From Oscillospiraceae bacterium (GTDB taxonomy: Bacteria; Bacillota; Clostridia; Oscillospirales; CAG-272), in assembly GCA_015063545.1 (NCBI GenBank), contig SVTX01000019.1, forward strand, positions 1 to 36,133: a stretch of 36,133 bases of DNA. The letters run 5' to 3'. Positions 24,721 through 32,082 of this stretch are shown here, one piece after another (position 1 is the first letter of the stretch; the number at the start of each line of letters is the position of its first letter). Position numbers and translations under genes: made by a program. The notes beneath the pieces are model-generated. The model was not told where the DNA came from. It saw nothing but the letters and a program-made list of their open reading frames with translations, and did not search any database.

Positions 24721-25101
24721 TCAACTTTCCTTTTTGGGATACATCAATCCGTCTACTTTGATATAGTCTTCTCCGTATTCAAATTTGTGTTTTCCGGTAA
24801 AAACATTTGCTTTTTCGGCATCCTCAGGACTAAATGTAAACGTTATATATCCGTCTTCTATCTCGTACGTGCCTTTTACGCAATATACCGCGTTGCCCGC
24901 AGACATGTAAGTCGCCGTGATAGTGTCTTTATCAAACTCATACATACTGCCCGTACCAAGTTCGGGATCGACGTTACTGTAAGTACCCTGAACAGTATAT
25001 TCCTCCTTTTGATCTTTATTACGGATAAGGATAGTTGCAGTAACACATCCAGCAATAATCAATGCTATAACTATAGAAGTAATTATGATTACCTTTTTCA
25101 T
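24721..25101 (-). CDS. Small exported or membrane-anchored protein next to lnt
   Basis: 126 residues. A hydrophobic N-terminus (4-28) contains IAGC at Cys19, a good lipobox, although the hydrophobic run continues past it, so an uncleaved anchor is possible. The mature part (about 34-126) looks like a small beta-barrel: YTVQGTYSNVDPELGTGSMY, KGTYEIEDGYITFTFSP, FEYGEDYIKVDGLMYPK. This pattern of a strand, a G-T-Y turn and a strand resembles small lipocalin-like or DUF5640-like clostridial proteins; that is an impression, not a search result. Its ATG overlaps the lnt stop (ATGA), so it is translated with lnt. Confidence 0.83.
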   Translation of the reverse strand: MKKVIIITSIVIALIIAGCVTATILIRNKDQKEEYTVQGTYSNVDPELGTGSMYEFDKDTITATYMSAGNAVYCVKGTYEIEDGYITFTFSPEDAEKANVFTGKHKFEYGEDYIKVDGLMYPKKES

Positions 25102-26723
25102 TGTTCTTTTCTAACCTTTCTGTCTTTGATATAAATGAAAAACGATGTTCCCAAGGCAACAACGGACATACCAAGACAAATATACGCAAATAGATTTCCT
25201 ATAACTGTATAAAGCGTAGTTTGTTCTCTAAGATATACGTCCCCCATAATATATCCTTCCTCAAGTACACCAAGCTCTTGCTCAAACTCTCCGAGAGGAT
25301 TTACTATAGCGGAAATACCCGTATTTGCCGAACGTATGATATATCTTCCCGTCTCTATTGCTCTGAGCTTTGACTGGGAGGTGTGCATATAATTTTCTGC
25401 CGAATCGTCAAACCATGCGTCATTTGTGGAAACGATAAGCAATTGAGCTCCGCCGCGCACCGCTTCAAGCGTTATGTTTTCATAAACGGAATCAAAGCAT
25501 ATCGCACCGCCGATATTTCCTTTTTCGGTATGCATTACGGTGCTGCCTTCGCCCGCTAAAATATCATCGGGAAGCATATTAAGCTCCGCAAGCGGAGGAA
25601 TAACCACGCTTATGACGTCTCGCATGGGAACGAACTCGGCAAATGGAACTCTCCTCTGTTTTGAATAAATATCTCCTCCGAAGCTGCCGTCCTCGCGCAC
25701 CTCGATAAGTGAATTGTAGGATCGGAGAGCTCCGCGTTCAGAATAAACATTTTCCTTACCCTGCTGTTCGGGGAGCGTAAAGCACGTCGCTATTATAGTA
25801 ACGTCCTTCTCGTCTGCAAGGCTCGAAAAATATTCGGCAAGGTCCTCATCAAGATTATACGGAAACGCTGTTTCCGCCCAAACTATAAGGTCTGCTCCGT
25901 TTTCCGCCGCCTCTTTTGTATATTCGGTATGCGCTCTCTCGGTTTGGAGCTTGGTCTCCAGATTCCATTTTTCATTAAGCGGAATATTTCCCTGAACGGT
26001 TGCAACCGTGAGCTTTTCATTTCCCTTGTTATTGTAGGTTAGCTTTATGACCGCACCTGTGAGCAGATTACCCACTATCATGCAAACGCAGGCAACCGAC
26101 AATACCTTAGAAAAATCTTGTCGCAAGAACACGTAAGCAATGCAGAAGTTTACCGCCACTATCAAAAAGCTCACAAAATACGAGCCGAAAAGCGACACAG
26201 ACAAAAGTGTAAGCGAGGTCTCTGTCTGACCGAGGCAAAGTCTGCCCCACGGAATCCCCCACCATCCGATAGTCTGCGACCATTCGATAGTCGCCCAAAG
26301 AGCCGCCACAAAAAACGGAGACAGTATTTTTATCTTCTCAAACACACGGCATCTGAACACAAATGCAAATACCGCGAATATGAGAGAACTTGTTACAGTC
26401 TGAACTATCGACAAGCCTATCCATGCGACCAAAACCACGACCACCGCGGTAGATTTCGGTACATCCATGAAGCTTAGCGGATACATGTACAAAAACCAAT
26501 GGTATATAACAAGATAGAACGGTAAAAAGAATACCATTCCGTAACCGTACATTTTACCAATCTTTATATTTGTGTCACTCGACAAGGTGATCAACACCAT
26601 TGCCATAGGTATGAGTGATATCCATTCAAGAAAGCCTACCTTAGGAAAAACTACGGTAAAAGCTGTCAGAAGCCCCGATACACAGAGCAGTAAGAGCTTG
26701 TATTTTTTTATTATCTGCTGCAT
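25098..26723 (-). CDS. lnt: Apolipoprotein N-acyltransferase Lnt
   Basis: 541 residues. Adds a third acyl chain to the N-terminal Cys of lipoproteins in the membrane. About seven N-terminal membrane segments (7-230) include the conserved IEWSQTIGWWGIPWGRLCLG. A nitrilase-fold extracytoplasmic domain (about 238-500) has the full Glu-Lys-Cys set: Glu284 in IVWAETAFPYN, Lys355 in YSKQRRVPFAEFVP and Cys409 in GGAICFDSVYEN. A last membrane segment lies near 505-530. SD GGGAGG before the ATG. Lies 20 nt after rluA and overlaps a small lipoprotein gene. Full length with all catalytic residues, so probably functional. Confidence 0.95.
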   Translation of the reverse strand: MQQIIKKYKLLLLCVSGLLTAFTVVFPKVGFLEWISLIPMAMVLITLSSDTNIKIGKMYGYGMVFFLPFYLVIYHWFLYMYPLSFMDVPKSTAVVVVLVAWIGLSIVQTVTSSLIFAVFAFVFRCRVFEKIKILSPFFVAALWATIEWSQTIGWWGIPWGRLCLGQTETSLTLLSVSLFGSYFVSFLIVAVNFCIAYVFLRQDFSKVLSVACVCMIVGNLLTGAVIKLTYNNKGNEKLTVATVQGNIPLNEKWNLETKLQTERAHTEYTKEAAENGADLIVWAETAFPYNLDEDLAEYFSSLADEKDVTIIATCFTLPEQQGKENVYSERGALRSYNSLIEVREDGSFGGDIYSKQRRVPFAEFVPMRDVISVVIPPLAELNMLPDDILAGEGSTVMHTEKGNIGGAICFDSVYENITLEAVRGGAQLLIVSTNDAWFDDSAENYMHTSQSKLRAIETGRYIIRSANTGISAIVNPLGEFEQELGVLEEGYIMGDVYLREQTTLYTVIGNLFAYICLGMSVVALGTSFFIYIKDRKVRKEQ

Positions 26724-26743
26724 ATCGCAACCTCCCCCTGAGC

Positions 26744-27739
26744 TTATTTGTTTCTCAAGCCTTCAACGATCTCGCGTCCTCGCGGAAAATCGGACAAAAA
26801 CCATATGTCGTCTGCACCAATGGACACCTGTGTTCCGGCAAGATAAGAAAGTACACCGGAGTCACTTTTGAAATCAAATATCAAGCGATATGAATAAAGC
26901 GCCTGATACTTGTATCCTTTTTCTCTGTCTGCTCGATTTACGTTATATTTTCCGTCTCCGAGCAAGGGATGTCCTATGTGCGCCATGTGAGCGCGTATCT
27001 GGTGCGTGCGCCCGGTTACAAGCTCTACCTCAAGCAAGCTGCAATCACCGTGGCGTGTTAGAGTTCTGTACTTCGTAATTATGTTTTTATATCCGTCGCG
27101 GGGCTTGTCCACGACGTCGACAGTATTATTCTTCGCATCCTTTTTGAGATATGCCGTAAGTGTCTCTCTGTCTTTTTCCATACGTCCGTGAACGGCGCAG
27201 ATATAAAACTTACGTATCTCATCTTCCTTTATCTTGCGGTTCATGATCCTGAGCGTCTCGGCGTTTTTTGCCGCAATAACTATCCCGCCCGTATTTCTGT
27301 CAATTCGATTGCAGAGAGCCGGAGCAAAGGACTGTTCGTTTTCGGGATCGTATTCTCCCTTTTGATAAAGATATGCCTTTATGTGCATGATAAGCGTATT
27401 GTCCGATGCCCCGTCATCCTCGTGAACCAAAACTCCGGGGCGTTTATTACACAGAATAATATTTTCGTCCTCGTAAACAATACTTATCTTCGGGGTAATT
27501 CTCGACAGCGCGCCGTCGTCTTTTTCGGGAGAACCAAAAAATTCATCGCGTATAAAGAGTTGTATCTCATCACCCTCACAAAGAAAATAATTCTGCTCTG
27601 CGCGCTTGCGGTTTACCTTTATCTTCTTTGTGCGTATGTACTTATACATAAGCGATGCGGGAAGCCCGCTGACCGCCTTGGATAGGAATTTGTCAAGCCT
27701 CTGTCCCGCATCGTTTTTGTTTATTTTTATTATTCTCAC
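26744..27739 (-). CDS. RluA-family pseudouridine synthase
   Basis: 331 residues from GTG at 27739. N-terminal S4 RNA-binding domain (about 12-70: RLDKFLSKAVSGLPASLMYK, then YIRTKKIKVNRKRAE) and catalytic domain (about 85-300) with ALCNRIDRNTGGIVIAAKN (catalytic Asp147), followed by LVTGRTHQIRAHMAHIGHPL. It isomerises uridine in RNA, most likely 23S rRNA as for RluC/RluD, but the exact site cannot be read. Longer starts run into upp; the GTG 4 nt after the upp stop gives the normal N-terminus. No strong ribosome-binding site, so translation is probably coupled to upp. Confidence 0.93.
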   Translation of the reverse strand: MRIIKINKNDAGQRLDKFLSKAVSGLPASLMYKYIRTKKIKVNRKRAEQNYFLCEGDEIQLFIRDEFFGSPEKDDGALSRITPKISIVYEDENIILCNKRPGVLVHEDDGASDNTLIMHIKAYLYQKGEYDPENEQSFAPALCNRIDRNTGGIVIAAKNAETLRIMNRKIKEDEIRKFYICAVHGRMEKDRETLTAYLKKDAKNNTVDVVDKPRDGYKNIITKYRTLTRHGDCSLLEVELVTGRTHQIRAHMAHIGHPLLGDGKYNVNRADREKGYKYQALYSYRLIFDFKSDSGVLSYLAGTQVSIGADDIWFLSDFPRGREIVEGLRNK

Positions 27740-27743
27740 AGTA

Positions 27744-28373
27744 TTACAGCGTTCCGAATATTCTGTCGCCCGCATCACCGAGACCGGGAACAATGTATGC
27801 GTGTTCATTCAGACACTCATCAAGCGCCGCCGTGTATATTTCTACGTCGGGATGCTCGTCCTGAACCTTCTTTACTCCTTCAGGAGCCGCAACGAGACAC
27901 ATAAACTTGATGTGCTTACAGCCCTTTGCCTTCAAGGTAGCAAGCGCGTCACAAGCCGAACCTCCCGTAGCAAGCATGGGATCAACAAGAATAACTATTC
28001 TGTCCTCAATGTCTGCGGGAAGCTTACAGTAGTATTCTACGGGCTGATGTGTTTTGGGATCACGGTAAAGACCGATATGTCCTACCTTTGCTACGGGCAT
28101 AAGGCTCAAAATACCGTCGACCATTCCGATACCGGCGCGCAGAATGGGAACTATTGCTACCTTCTTACCCGATATCATCTGCGCCTTCATTTTGCAGATG
28201 GGTGTTTCTATCGTTATATCCTCAAGAGGAAGATCGCGGGTTATCTCATAACCCATAAGCATTGCTATTTCGTCAAGAAGCTCGCGAAAATCCTTGGAAC
28301 CTGTTTTCTTGTTTCTCATAATGGAGAGCTTGTGTGTAATAAGGGGGTGATCTACGATATGAAGCTGACTCAT
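27744..28373 (-). CDS. upp: Uracil phosphoribosyltransferase
   Basis: Salvages uracil to UMP using PRPP. 209 residues from the ATG at 28373, the exact usual length; an earlier frame opening at 28412 overlaps the promoter. N-terminus [20 protein letters not shown], middle [24 protein letters not shown] loop [21 protein letters not shown]-terminus [13 protein letters not shown]: all UPRT signatures. First gene of upp-rluA-lnt-lipoprotein. Confidence 0.98.
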   Translation of the reverse strand: MSQLHIVDHPLITHKLSIMRNKKTGSKDFRELLDEIAMLMGYEITRDLPLEDITIETPICKMKAQMISGKKVAIVPILRAGIGMVDGILSLMPVAKVGHIGLYRDPKTHQPVEYYCKLPADIEDRIVILVDPMLATGGSACDALATLKAKGCKHIKFMCLVAAPEGVKKVQDEHPDVEIYTAALDECLNEHAYIVPGLGDAGDRIFGTL

Positions 28374-28412
28374 ATTATTTATACCTTGCCTTTCAAAATT
28401 CTTAACATACAT

Positions 28413-28441
28413 ATTATACTACTACTTTGAGGATTTTTCAA
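28413..28441 (-). promoter_or_regulatory. Promoter of upp-rluA-lnt operon
   Basis: On the complement, TTGAAA (28441-28436), 17 nt, TATAAT (28418-28413), about 35 nt before the upp ribosome-binding site. Confidence 0.85.
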
Positions 28442-28459
28442 GCATTTTTTTCAAATATA

Positions 28460-28488
28460 TTTACAAAAGGCATTTTTAATGGTAAAAT
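28460..28488 (+). promoter_or_regulatory. Promoter of mtaB
   Basis: TTTACA (28460-28465), 17 nt, TAAAAT (28483-28488); one mismatch in each box. Divergent from the upp promoter. Confidence 0.75.
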
Positions 28489-28518
28489 GTAGATGTTACT
28501 TATTACTTGGAGTGTTTT

Positions 28519-29826
28519 ATGACTAAAAAAACCGTTGCGCTTGCAACTCTCGGTTGCAAGGTGAATCAATACGAATCAGAGGCGATCGCCGAGGCTCTTG
28601 AGGGTACCGGTTGGGAAATATTATCCCCTGCTCAACCTTGTGACGCCTATATTGTAAATACTTGCACCGTGACCGCAGAGTCCGATAGAAAAGCCCGTCA
28701 GACCATACGAAGAATGATGAAACAAAATCCATTTGCGTATATTTTGGTCACAGGATGCTATTCTCAGGTTTCCCCGGACGCTATCTCTGCCATATCCGGC
28801 GTGGACTACATATGTGGCAGCTCAAACAAAATGTCCGTGGTAGAAAAGCTGAATCATCTATACAATATTGGGCAGAAAAATACTCAAACCGAGATATGCG
28901 TTCCAAATCTTGACAGTGCGGAATTTGAGAATATGTCCATAACCAAATTTGACCGGACACGAGCATACGTCAAAATTGAGGACGGATGCGAATCCCACTG
29001 CGCGTACTGTACTATCCCGGCAGCGCGCGGCCCTATCCGTTCAAAACCCGCATCCGAGGTCATCTCGGAGGTAGAGGGGCTTGTTCACGGAGGCTGCCGA
29101 GAGGTAGTCCTCACAGGTATTGAGACAGGCTCTTACGGCAAAGATATTTCAAAAGAAACAGATCTTGCCTCAATTCTGGAGCAGATAGACACTATCCCCA
29201 ACATTGGCAGAGTGCGTCTCGGCTCACTTGATCCAAGCATGATAAAGCCCGATTTCGTCAACAGAATAAAAAAGCTCAGATCTATTACACCTCATTTTCA
29301 TCTTTCTATGCAAAGCGGAAGCAGCGCGGTGCTTGCCGGCATGAAGCGCAAATACAATGCTGATCAAGCTATGCGCGCGGTCAAGCTTTTGAGGGATGCA
29401 TTCCCCACCCTTCAGCTTACGACTGATATAATTGTCGGATTTCCCGGAGAGACAGAGCAAGATTTTGAACAAAGCTGCGCTCTCGTGGAGAATGCAAGAT
29501 TTCTGATGGTACACGTTTTTCCGTACTCCAAGCGCCAAGGCACGCCCGCGGCAACAATGAAAAATCAAGTTGCGGATGATATCAAGCACCTGAGAGTTAA
29601 AGCACTCTCGCAGAAGGCAGCGGATATAAGAGGAGAAATTCTCGATTCACTCATGGGAGGCGAAGTGGATGTATTGTTTGAATCCGCAAACGGCGGATAT
29701 GCGTACGGACACACTCCGGAATTTGTTGAGGTCAAGGTAAAGAGCAACTGCAATATGCATGCAAAAATCTGCCGTGTCCGTCTGCTCTCTCATGACGGCA
29801 ACGTATGCGAGGGCGAGCTTATTTGA
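28519..29826 (+). CDS. mtaB: tRNA t6A37 methylthiotransferase MtaB
   Basis: 435 residues. Radical SAM enzyme that adds a methylthio group to t6A at position 37 of tRNAs reading ANN codons. The N-terminal UPF0004 domain has LGCKVNQYESEAIAEALE (Cys13) and NTCTVTAESDRKARQTIRR; the radical SAM site is EDGCESHCAYCTIPAARGPI (CxxxCxxC). Later motifs include LTGIETGSYG and TDIIVGFPGETEQDFE, and a TRAM-like C-terminal domain. The family split from MiaB follows the CKVNQYE and CTIPAARG signatures. An in-frame TTG at 28507 is part of the TTGGAG ribosome-binding site, so ATG 28519 is chosen. Single gene from its own promoter; no clear terminator is visible after it. Confidence 0.95.
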   Translation: MTKKTVALATLGCKVNQYESEAIAEALEGTGWEILSPAQPCDAYIVNTCTVTAESDRKARQTIRRMMKQNPFAYILVTGCYSQVSPDAISAISGVDYICGSSNKMSVVEKLNHLYNIGQKNTQTEICVPNLDSAEFENMSITKFDRTRAYVKIEDGCESHCAYCTIPAARGPIRSKPASEVISEVEGLVHGGCREVVLTGIETGSYGKDISKETDLASILEQIDTIPNIGRVRLGSLDPSMIKPDFVNRIKKLRSITPHFHLSMQSGSSAVLAGMKRKYNADQAMRAVKLLRDAFPTLQLTTDIIVGFPGETEQDFEQSCALVENARFLMVHVFPYSKRQGTPAATMKNQVADDIKHLRVKALSQKAADIRGEILDSLMGGEVDVLFESANGGYAYGHTPEFVEVKVKSNCNMHAKICRVRLLSHDGNVCEGELI

Positions 29827-29900
29827 CGAGTTTAACAAAGAAATCCGTCCTTGCGCGCTAAAAAATGTAAAAATTTATTTCAAAAAATTTGAAAAACCTC

Positions 29901-29929
29901 TTGCAATTTGAAAAAAAGTATGGTATAAT
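29901..29929 (+). promoter_or_regulatory. Promoter of rpmB
   Basis: TTGCAA (29901-29906), 17 nt, TATAAT (29924-29929). It implies a leader of about 65 nt before rpmB, in which I see no obvious structured element. Confidence 0.85.
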
Positions 29930-30001
29930 ATCAAAGTTGCATGACGTTTGATAAAAATTTGATGATATATTCATGTAAATATGAAACAGGAGGTATCAAT
30001 A

Positions 30002-30187
30002 ATGGCAAAGTGCAGTGTTTGTGGAAAAGGTGTTGTTTTCGGTCAGAATGTTTCCCACTCTAACAGAAAAACTAACAGAACTTGGAAGCCCAATATCCGC
30101 AAGGTAAAGGCTATAGTTGACGGTACACCCAAGACCGTTGCGGTATGCTCCCGTTGCCTTCGTTCGGGCAAAGTTAACCGCGCATAA
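30002..30187 (+). CDS. rpmB: 50S ribosomal protein L28, zinc-ribbon form
   Basis: 61 residues, opening MAKCSVCGKGVVFGQNVSHS and containing RTWKPNIRKVK. Two Cys pairs, CSVC (4 and 7) and CSRC (49 and 52), form a zinc ribbon, the Cys-containing L28 variant. The ATG at 30002 has AGGAGG 8 nt upstream. A single-gene transcript between its own promoter and a terminator. Confidence 0.97.
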   Translation: MAKCSVCGKGVVFGQNVSHSNRKTNRTWKPNIRKVKAIVDGTPKTVAVCSRCLRSGKVNRA

Positions 30188-30214
30188 TTTAGCGTAGGTT
30201 TCCATATTTACAGT

Positions 30215-30247
30215 AAAAGGGCGTGTTCTTCGGAAGCGCCCTTTTCT
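30215..30247 (+). terminator. Terminator after rpmB
   Basis: AAAAGGGCG, a loop containing TTCTTCGGAA, CGCCCTTTT, then CT. Starts 28 nt after the rpmB stop. Confidence 0.85.
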
Positions 30248-30287
30248 ATAGCCGAATGGAATGGATTTGGCTATGCTTGGAGGAATT

Positions 30288-30995
30288 ATGACAGTAATTA
30301 TTGACAACAGGATGCCCACCGCTTCCCTTGAGACCTTGCAAAAGCTTGGCTTTGAGGTCATACCCATGCCGAAAGCAGACTATCTTTCAAAACCGGTCTC
30401 GGCACACCCCGATATGCTTTTTTTCATGGGCTTTGGAAAGCTTTTTTGTCATTCAAGATATTTTGAAAAAAACGCTGCTCTGATTGAGAGAATATGCCAA
30501 TCAGGTAATCTCTCGCTTGTGCTTTCGGATGAGCCAACAGATAAAAAATATCCCCGCGATGTTCTTTTCAACTGCGTAATACTCGGAAACAATCTGCTTT
30601 GCAATACAAAATCAGTTTCCGGACTGATACTTGACGAAGCCATAAACAGCGGAATGAACATAATTCACACAAATCAGGGATATACCAAATGTTCTGTATG
30701 CAAGGTCTCCGAAAATGCCGTTATCACTTCGGACATATCAATTGCTCGCGTCTGCACCGAAAACGGCATAGATGCTTTGACAATTGATGAGGGAGATATC
30801 TTGCTTAACGGATATGATCTCGGCTTTATTGGAGGCGCATCGGGATGCGACGGCAAAAACGTGTATTTTTGCGGTGACATTTCACTTCACCCCGACGGAG
30901 AAAAAATTATTGAATTTTGCAATTCTCACGGAAAAGGCGTCATATCCTTATCAAACGAGGGATTATACGACGTGGGAAGTATCCTTTTCATATAA
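30288..30995 (+). CDS. Conserved hypothetical protein (DUF6873-like, tentative)
   Basis: 235 residues, no signal peptide or membrane segment. Notable conserved-looking stretches: VIIDNRMPTASLETLQKLGF, PMPKADYLSKPVSAHPDM, FMGFGKLFCHSRYFEKN, TNQGYTKCSVCKVSENAVIT, LGFIGGASGCDGKNVYFCGD and SLHPDGEKIIEFCNSHGKGV. These fit a clostridial family that I recall as DUF6873 with a proposed guanidine-modifying-enzyme-like fold; memory only. His, Asp and Cys in HPD, TNQGYTKCSVC and DLGFIGGASG are candidate active-site residues. GGAGG stands just 4 nt before the ATG at 30288; in-frame ATGs at 30261 and 30273 are possible but lack a good site. It follows the rpmB terminator, and no strong promoter is visible. 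Confidence 0.85.
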   Translation: MTVIIDNRMPTASLETLQKLGFEVIPMPKADYLSKPVSAHPDMLFFMGFGKLFCHSRYFEKNAALIERICQSGNLSLVLSDEPTDKKYPRDVLFNCVILGNNLLCNTKSVSGLILDEAINSGMNIIHTNQGYTKCSVCKVSENAVITSDISIARVCTENGIDALTIDEGDILLNGYDLGFIGGASGCDGKNVYFCGDISLHPDGEKIIEFCNSHGKGVISLSNEGLYDVGSILFI

Positions 30996-31003
30996 ATTGG
31001 CTA

Positions 31004-31032
31004 TTGCATTTTTCTGAACAATGTGGTACAAT
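31004..31032 (+). promoter_or_regulatory. Promoter of the DtxR-type regulator
   Basis: TTGCAT (31004-31009), 17 nt, TACAAT (31027-31032), followed by AAAGGAGG before the start. Confidence 0.78.
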
Positions 31033-31060
31033 GAGTTAAAGTAATCAAAGGAGGCGGAAA

Positions 31061-31426
31061 ATGAAAATACACGAATCAGCTGAGAATTATCTTGAAACCA
31101 TTCTCCGCTTGCAAATGAGAAACGGGTATGTTCGCGCGATAGATATAGCCAACGAGCTTGAATTTTCAAAACCGAGCGTAAGCATTGCCATGAAAAATCT
31201 TCGCGAGAACGGATATATCGAAACAGATAAGGACGGACATATTCTCCTTCTCGACACGGGGCGTGAAATAGCTGAGAAGATCATGGAAAGGCATACTCTC
31301 ATATCAAATTGGCTCATATCCATGGGGGTTCCCGAAAGCATCGCATCCGAGGATGCTTGTAAGATAGAACATGTGATCAGCGCCGAAAGCATAAACGCAA
31401 TCAAAAAAAGCCTGAAAAACAAATAA
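31061..31426 (+). CDS. DtxR/MntR-family metal-dependent transcriptional regulator, short form
   Basis: 121 residues. Winged helix-turn-helix (about 1-65: YLETILRLQMRNGYVRAIDI, NELEFSKPSVSIAMKNLREN) and dimerisation domain (about 70-121); the C-terminal SH3-like domain of DtxR is absent. The metal site reads His78 (ERHTLISNWL), Cys100, Glu103 and His104 (EDACKIEHVIS), matching DtxR Cys102-Glu105-His106 rather than the Glu99 form of MntR. The remaining ligand, Met10 in DtxR and Asp8 in MntR, aligns with Asn9. This suggests Fe2+-type sensing with an unusual ligand. AAAGGAGG lies 6 nt before the ATG. Its targets are not evident, though the flavin reductase gene follows. Confidence 0.92.
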   Translation: MKIHESAENYLETILRLQMRNGYVRAIDIANELEFSKPSVSIAMKNLRENGYIETDKDGHILLLDTGREIAEKIMERHTLISNWLISMGVPESIASEDACKIEHVISAESINAIKKSLKNK

Positions 31427-31428
31427 TT

Positions 31429-31456
31429 AAACGGCGCATATTCTGCGCCGTTTTTC
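31429..31456 (+). terminator. Terminator after the DtxR-type gene
   Basis: ACGGCGCA, 5-nt loop, TGCGCCGT, then TTTT. Directly after the stop codon. Confidence 0.93.
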
Positions 31457-31458
31457 TA

Positions 31459-31487
31459 TTGACCTGTCGGTGTACCTGTGGTATAAT
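31459..31487 (+). promoter_or_regulatory. Promoter of the flavin reductase/fusion gene pair
   Basis: TTGACC (31459-31464), 17 nt, TATAAT (31482-31487). The -35 box directly abuts the preceding terminator. Confidence 0.88.
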
Positions 31488-31523
31488 ATCGGTATAAAAG
31501 TATAAAATACACGAGGTGAAATT

Positions 31524-32081
31524 ATGAGAAAAAATTTCGGCTGCAAGCCTATGCTCTACCCTATGCCGGTTTTTATTATAGCGACATATGGCAAAGACGG
31601 TAATCCCAACGCCATGAACGCCGCTTGGGGCGGTATCAGTGAGGAAAATGAAATTTCCATTTGTGTAAGCGACGACCATAAGACTACTGAAAACCTGCTC
31701 GCTCGCGGCGCGTTTACCGTAAGCATGGCAACTTCAGACTTTGTTGCGGAGTGTGACTACGTAGGTATCGTGTCAGGGAACGATGTTCCCAATAAGCTTG
31801 AGGTGTGCGGGCTGCACACACAAAAGAGCGAGTTTGTGGATGCTCCCATAATAGTCGAGCTCCCCATGGCGGTCGAGTGCCGCGTAAAGTCTTACGACAA
31901 GGAGACTTGCAGACTTGTAGGTGAGATAGTAAACGTCTGCGCCGACGAGAGCGTTCTGACAAACGGCAAAATTGACGTATCCAAGCTTAACCCCATCACA
32001 TACGACTCCTGCACTCACGGCTACTATACCCTCGGTGATCGCGTTGGAAACGCTTTTTCCGACGGCAAGAAATTCAAATAA
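31524..32081 (+). CDS. Flavin reductase-like/flavoredoxin family FMN-binding protein
   Basis: 185 residues, cytoplasmic. The FMN-binding split barrel is seen in MPVFIIATYGKDGNPNAMNA, then AWGGISEENEISICVSDDHK, GAFTVSMATSDFVAECDYVG and SELPMAVECRVK-type strands. Such proteins reduce or bind FMN and pass electrons to partner enzymes or detoxify oxidants; the donor and partner here are unknown. SD GAGGTG before the ATG. One nt separates its stop from the fusion gene downstream, so they are co-translated. Normal family length. Confidence 0.92.
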   Translation: MRKNFGCKPMLYPMPVFIIATYGKDGNPNAMNAAWGGISEENEISICVSDDHKTTENLLARGAFTVSMATSDFVAECDYVGIVSGNDVPNKLEVCGLHTQKSEFVDAPIIVELPMAVECRVKSYDKETCRLVGEIVNVCADESVLTNGKIDVSKLNPITYDSCTHGYYTLGDRVGNAFSDGKKFK

Positions 32082-32082
32082 T

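Noticed and set aside
27188..28430. Two long plus-strand frames over rluA and upp
   Set aside because: Antisense to clear orthologues; no independent promoter or ribosome-binding site.
29936..30001. Possible ribosomal-protein or riboswitch leader before rpmB
   Set aside because: The 65-nt leader shows no convincing stem or terminator-antiterminator pair by eye.
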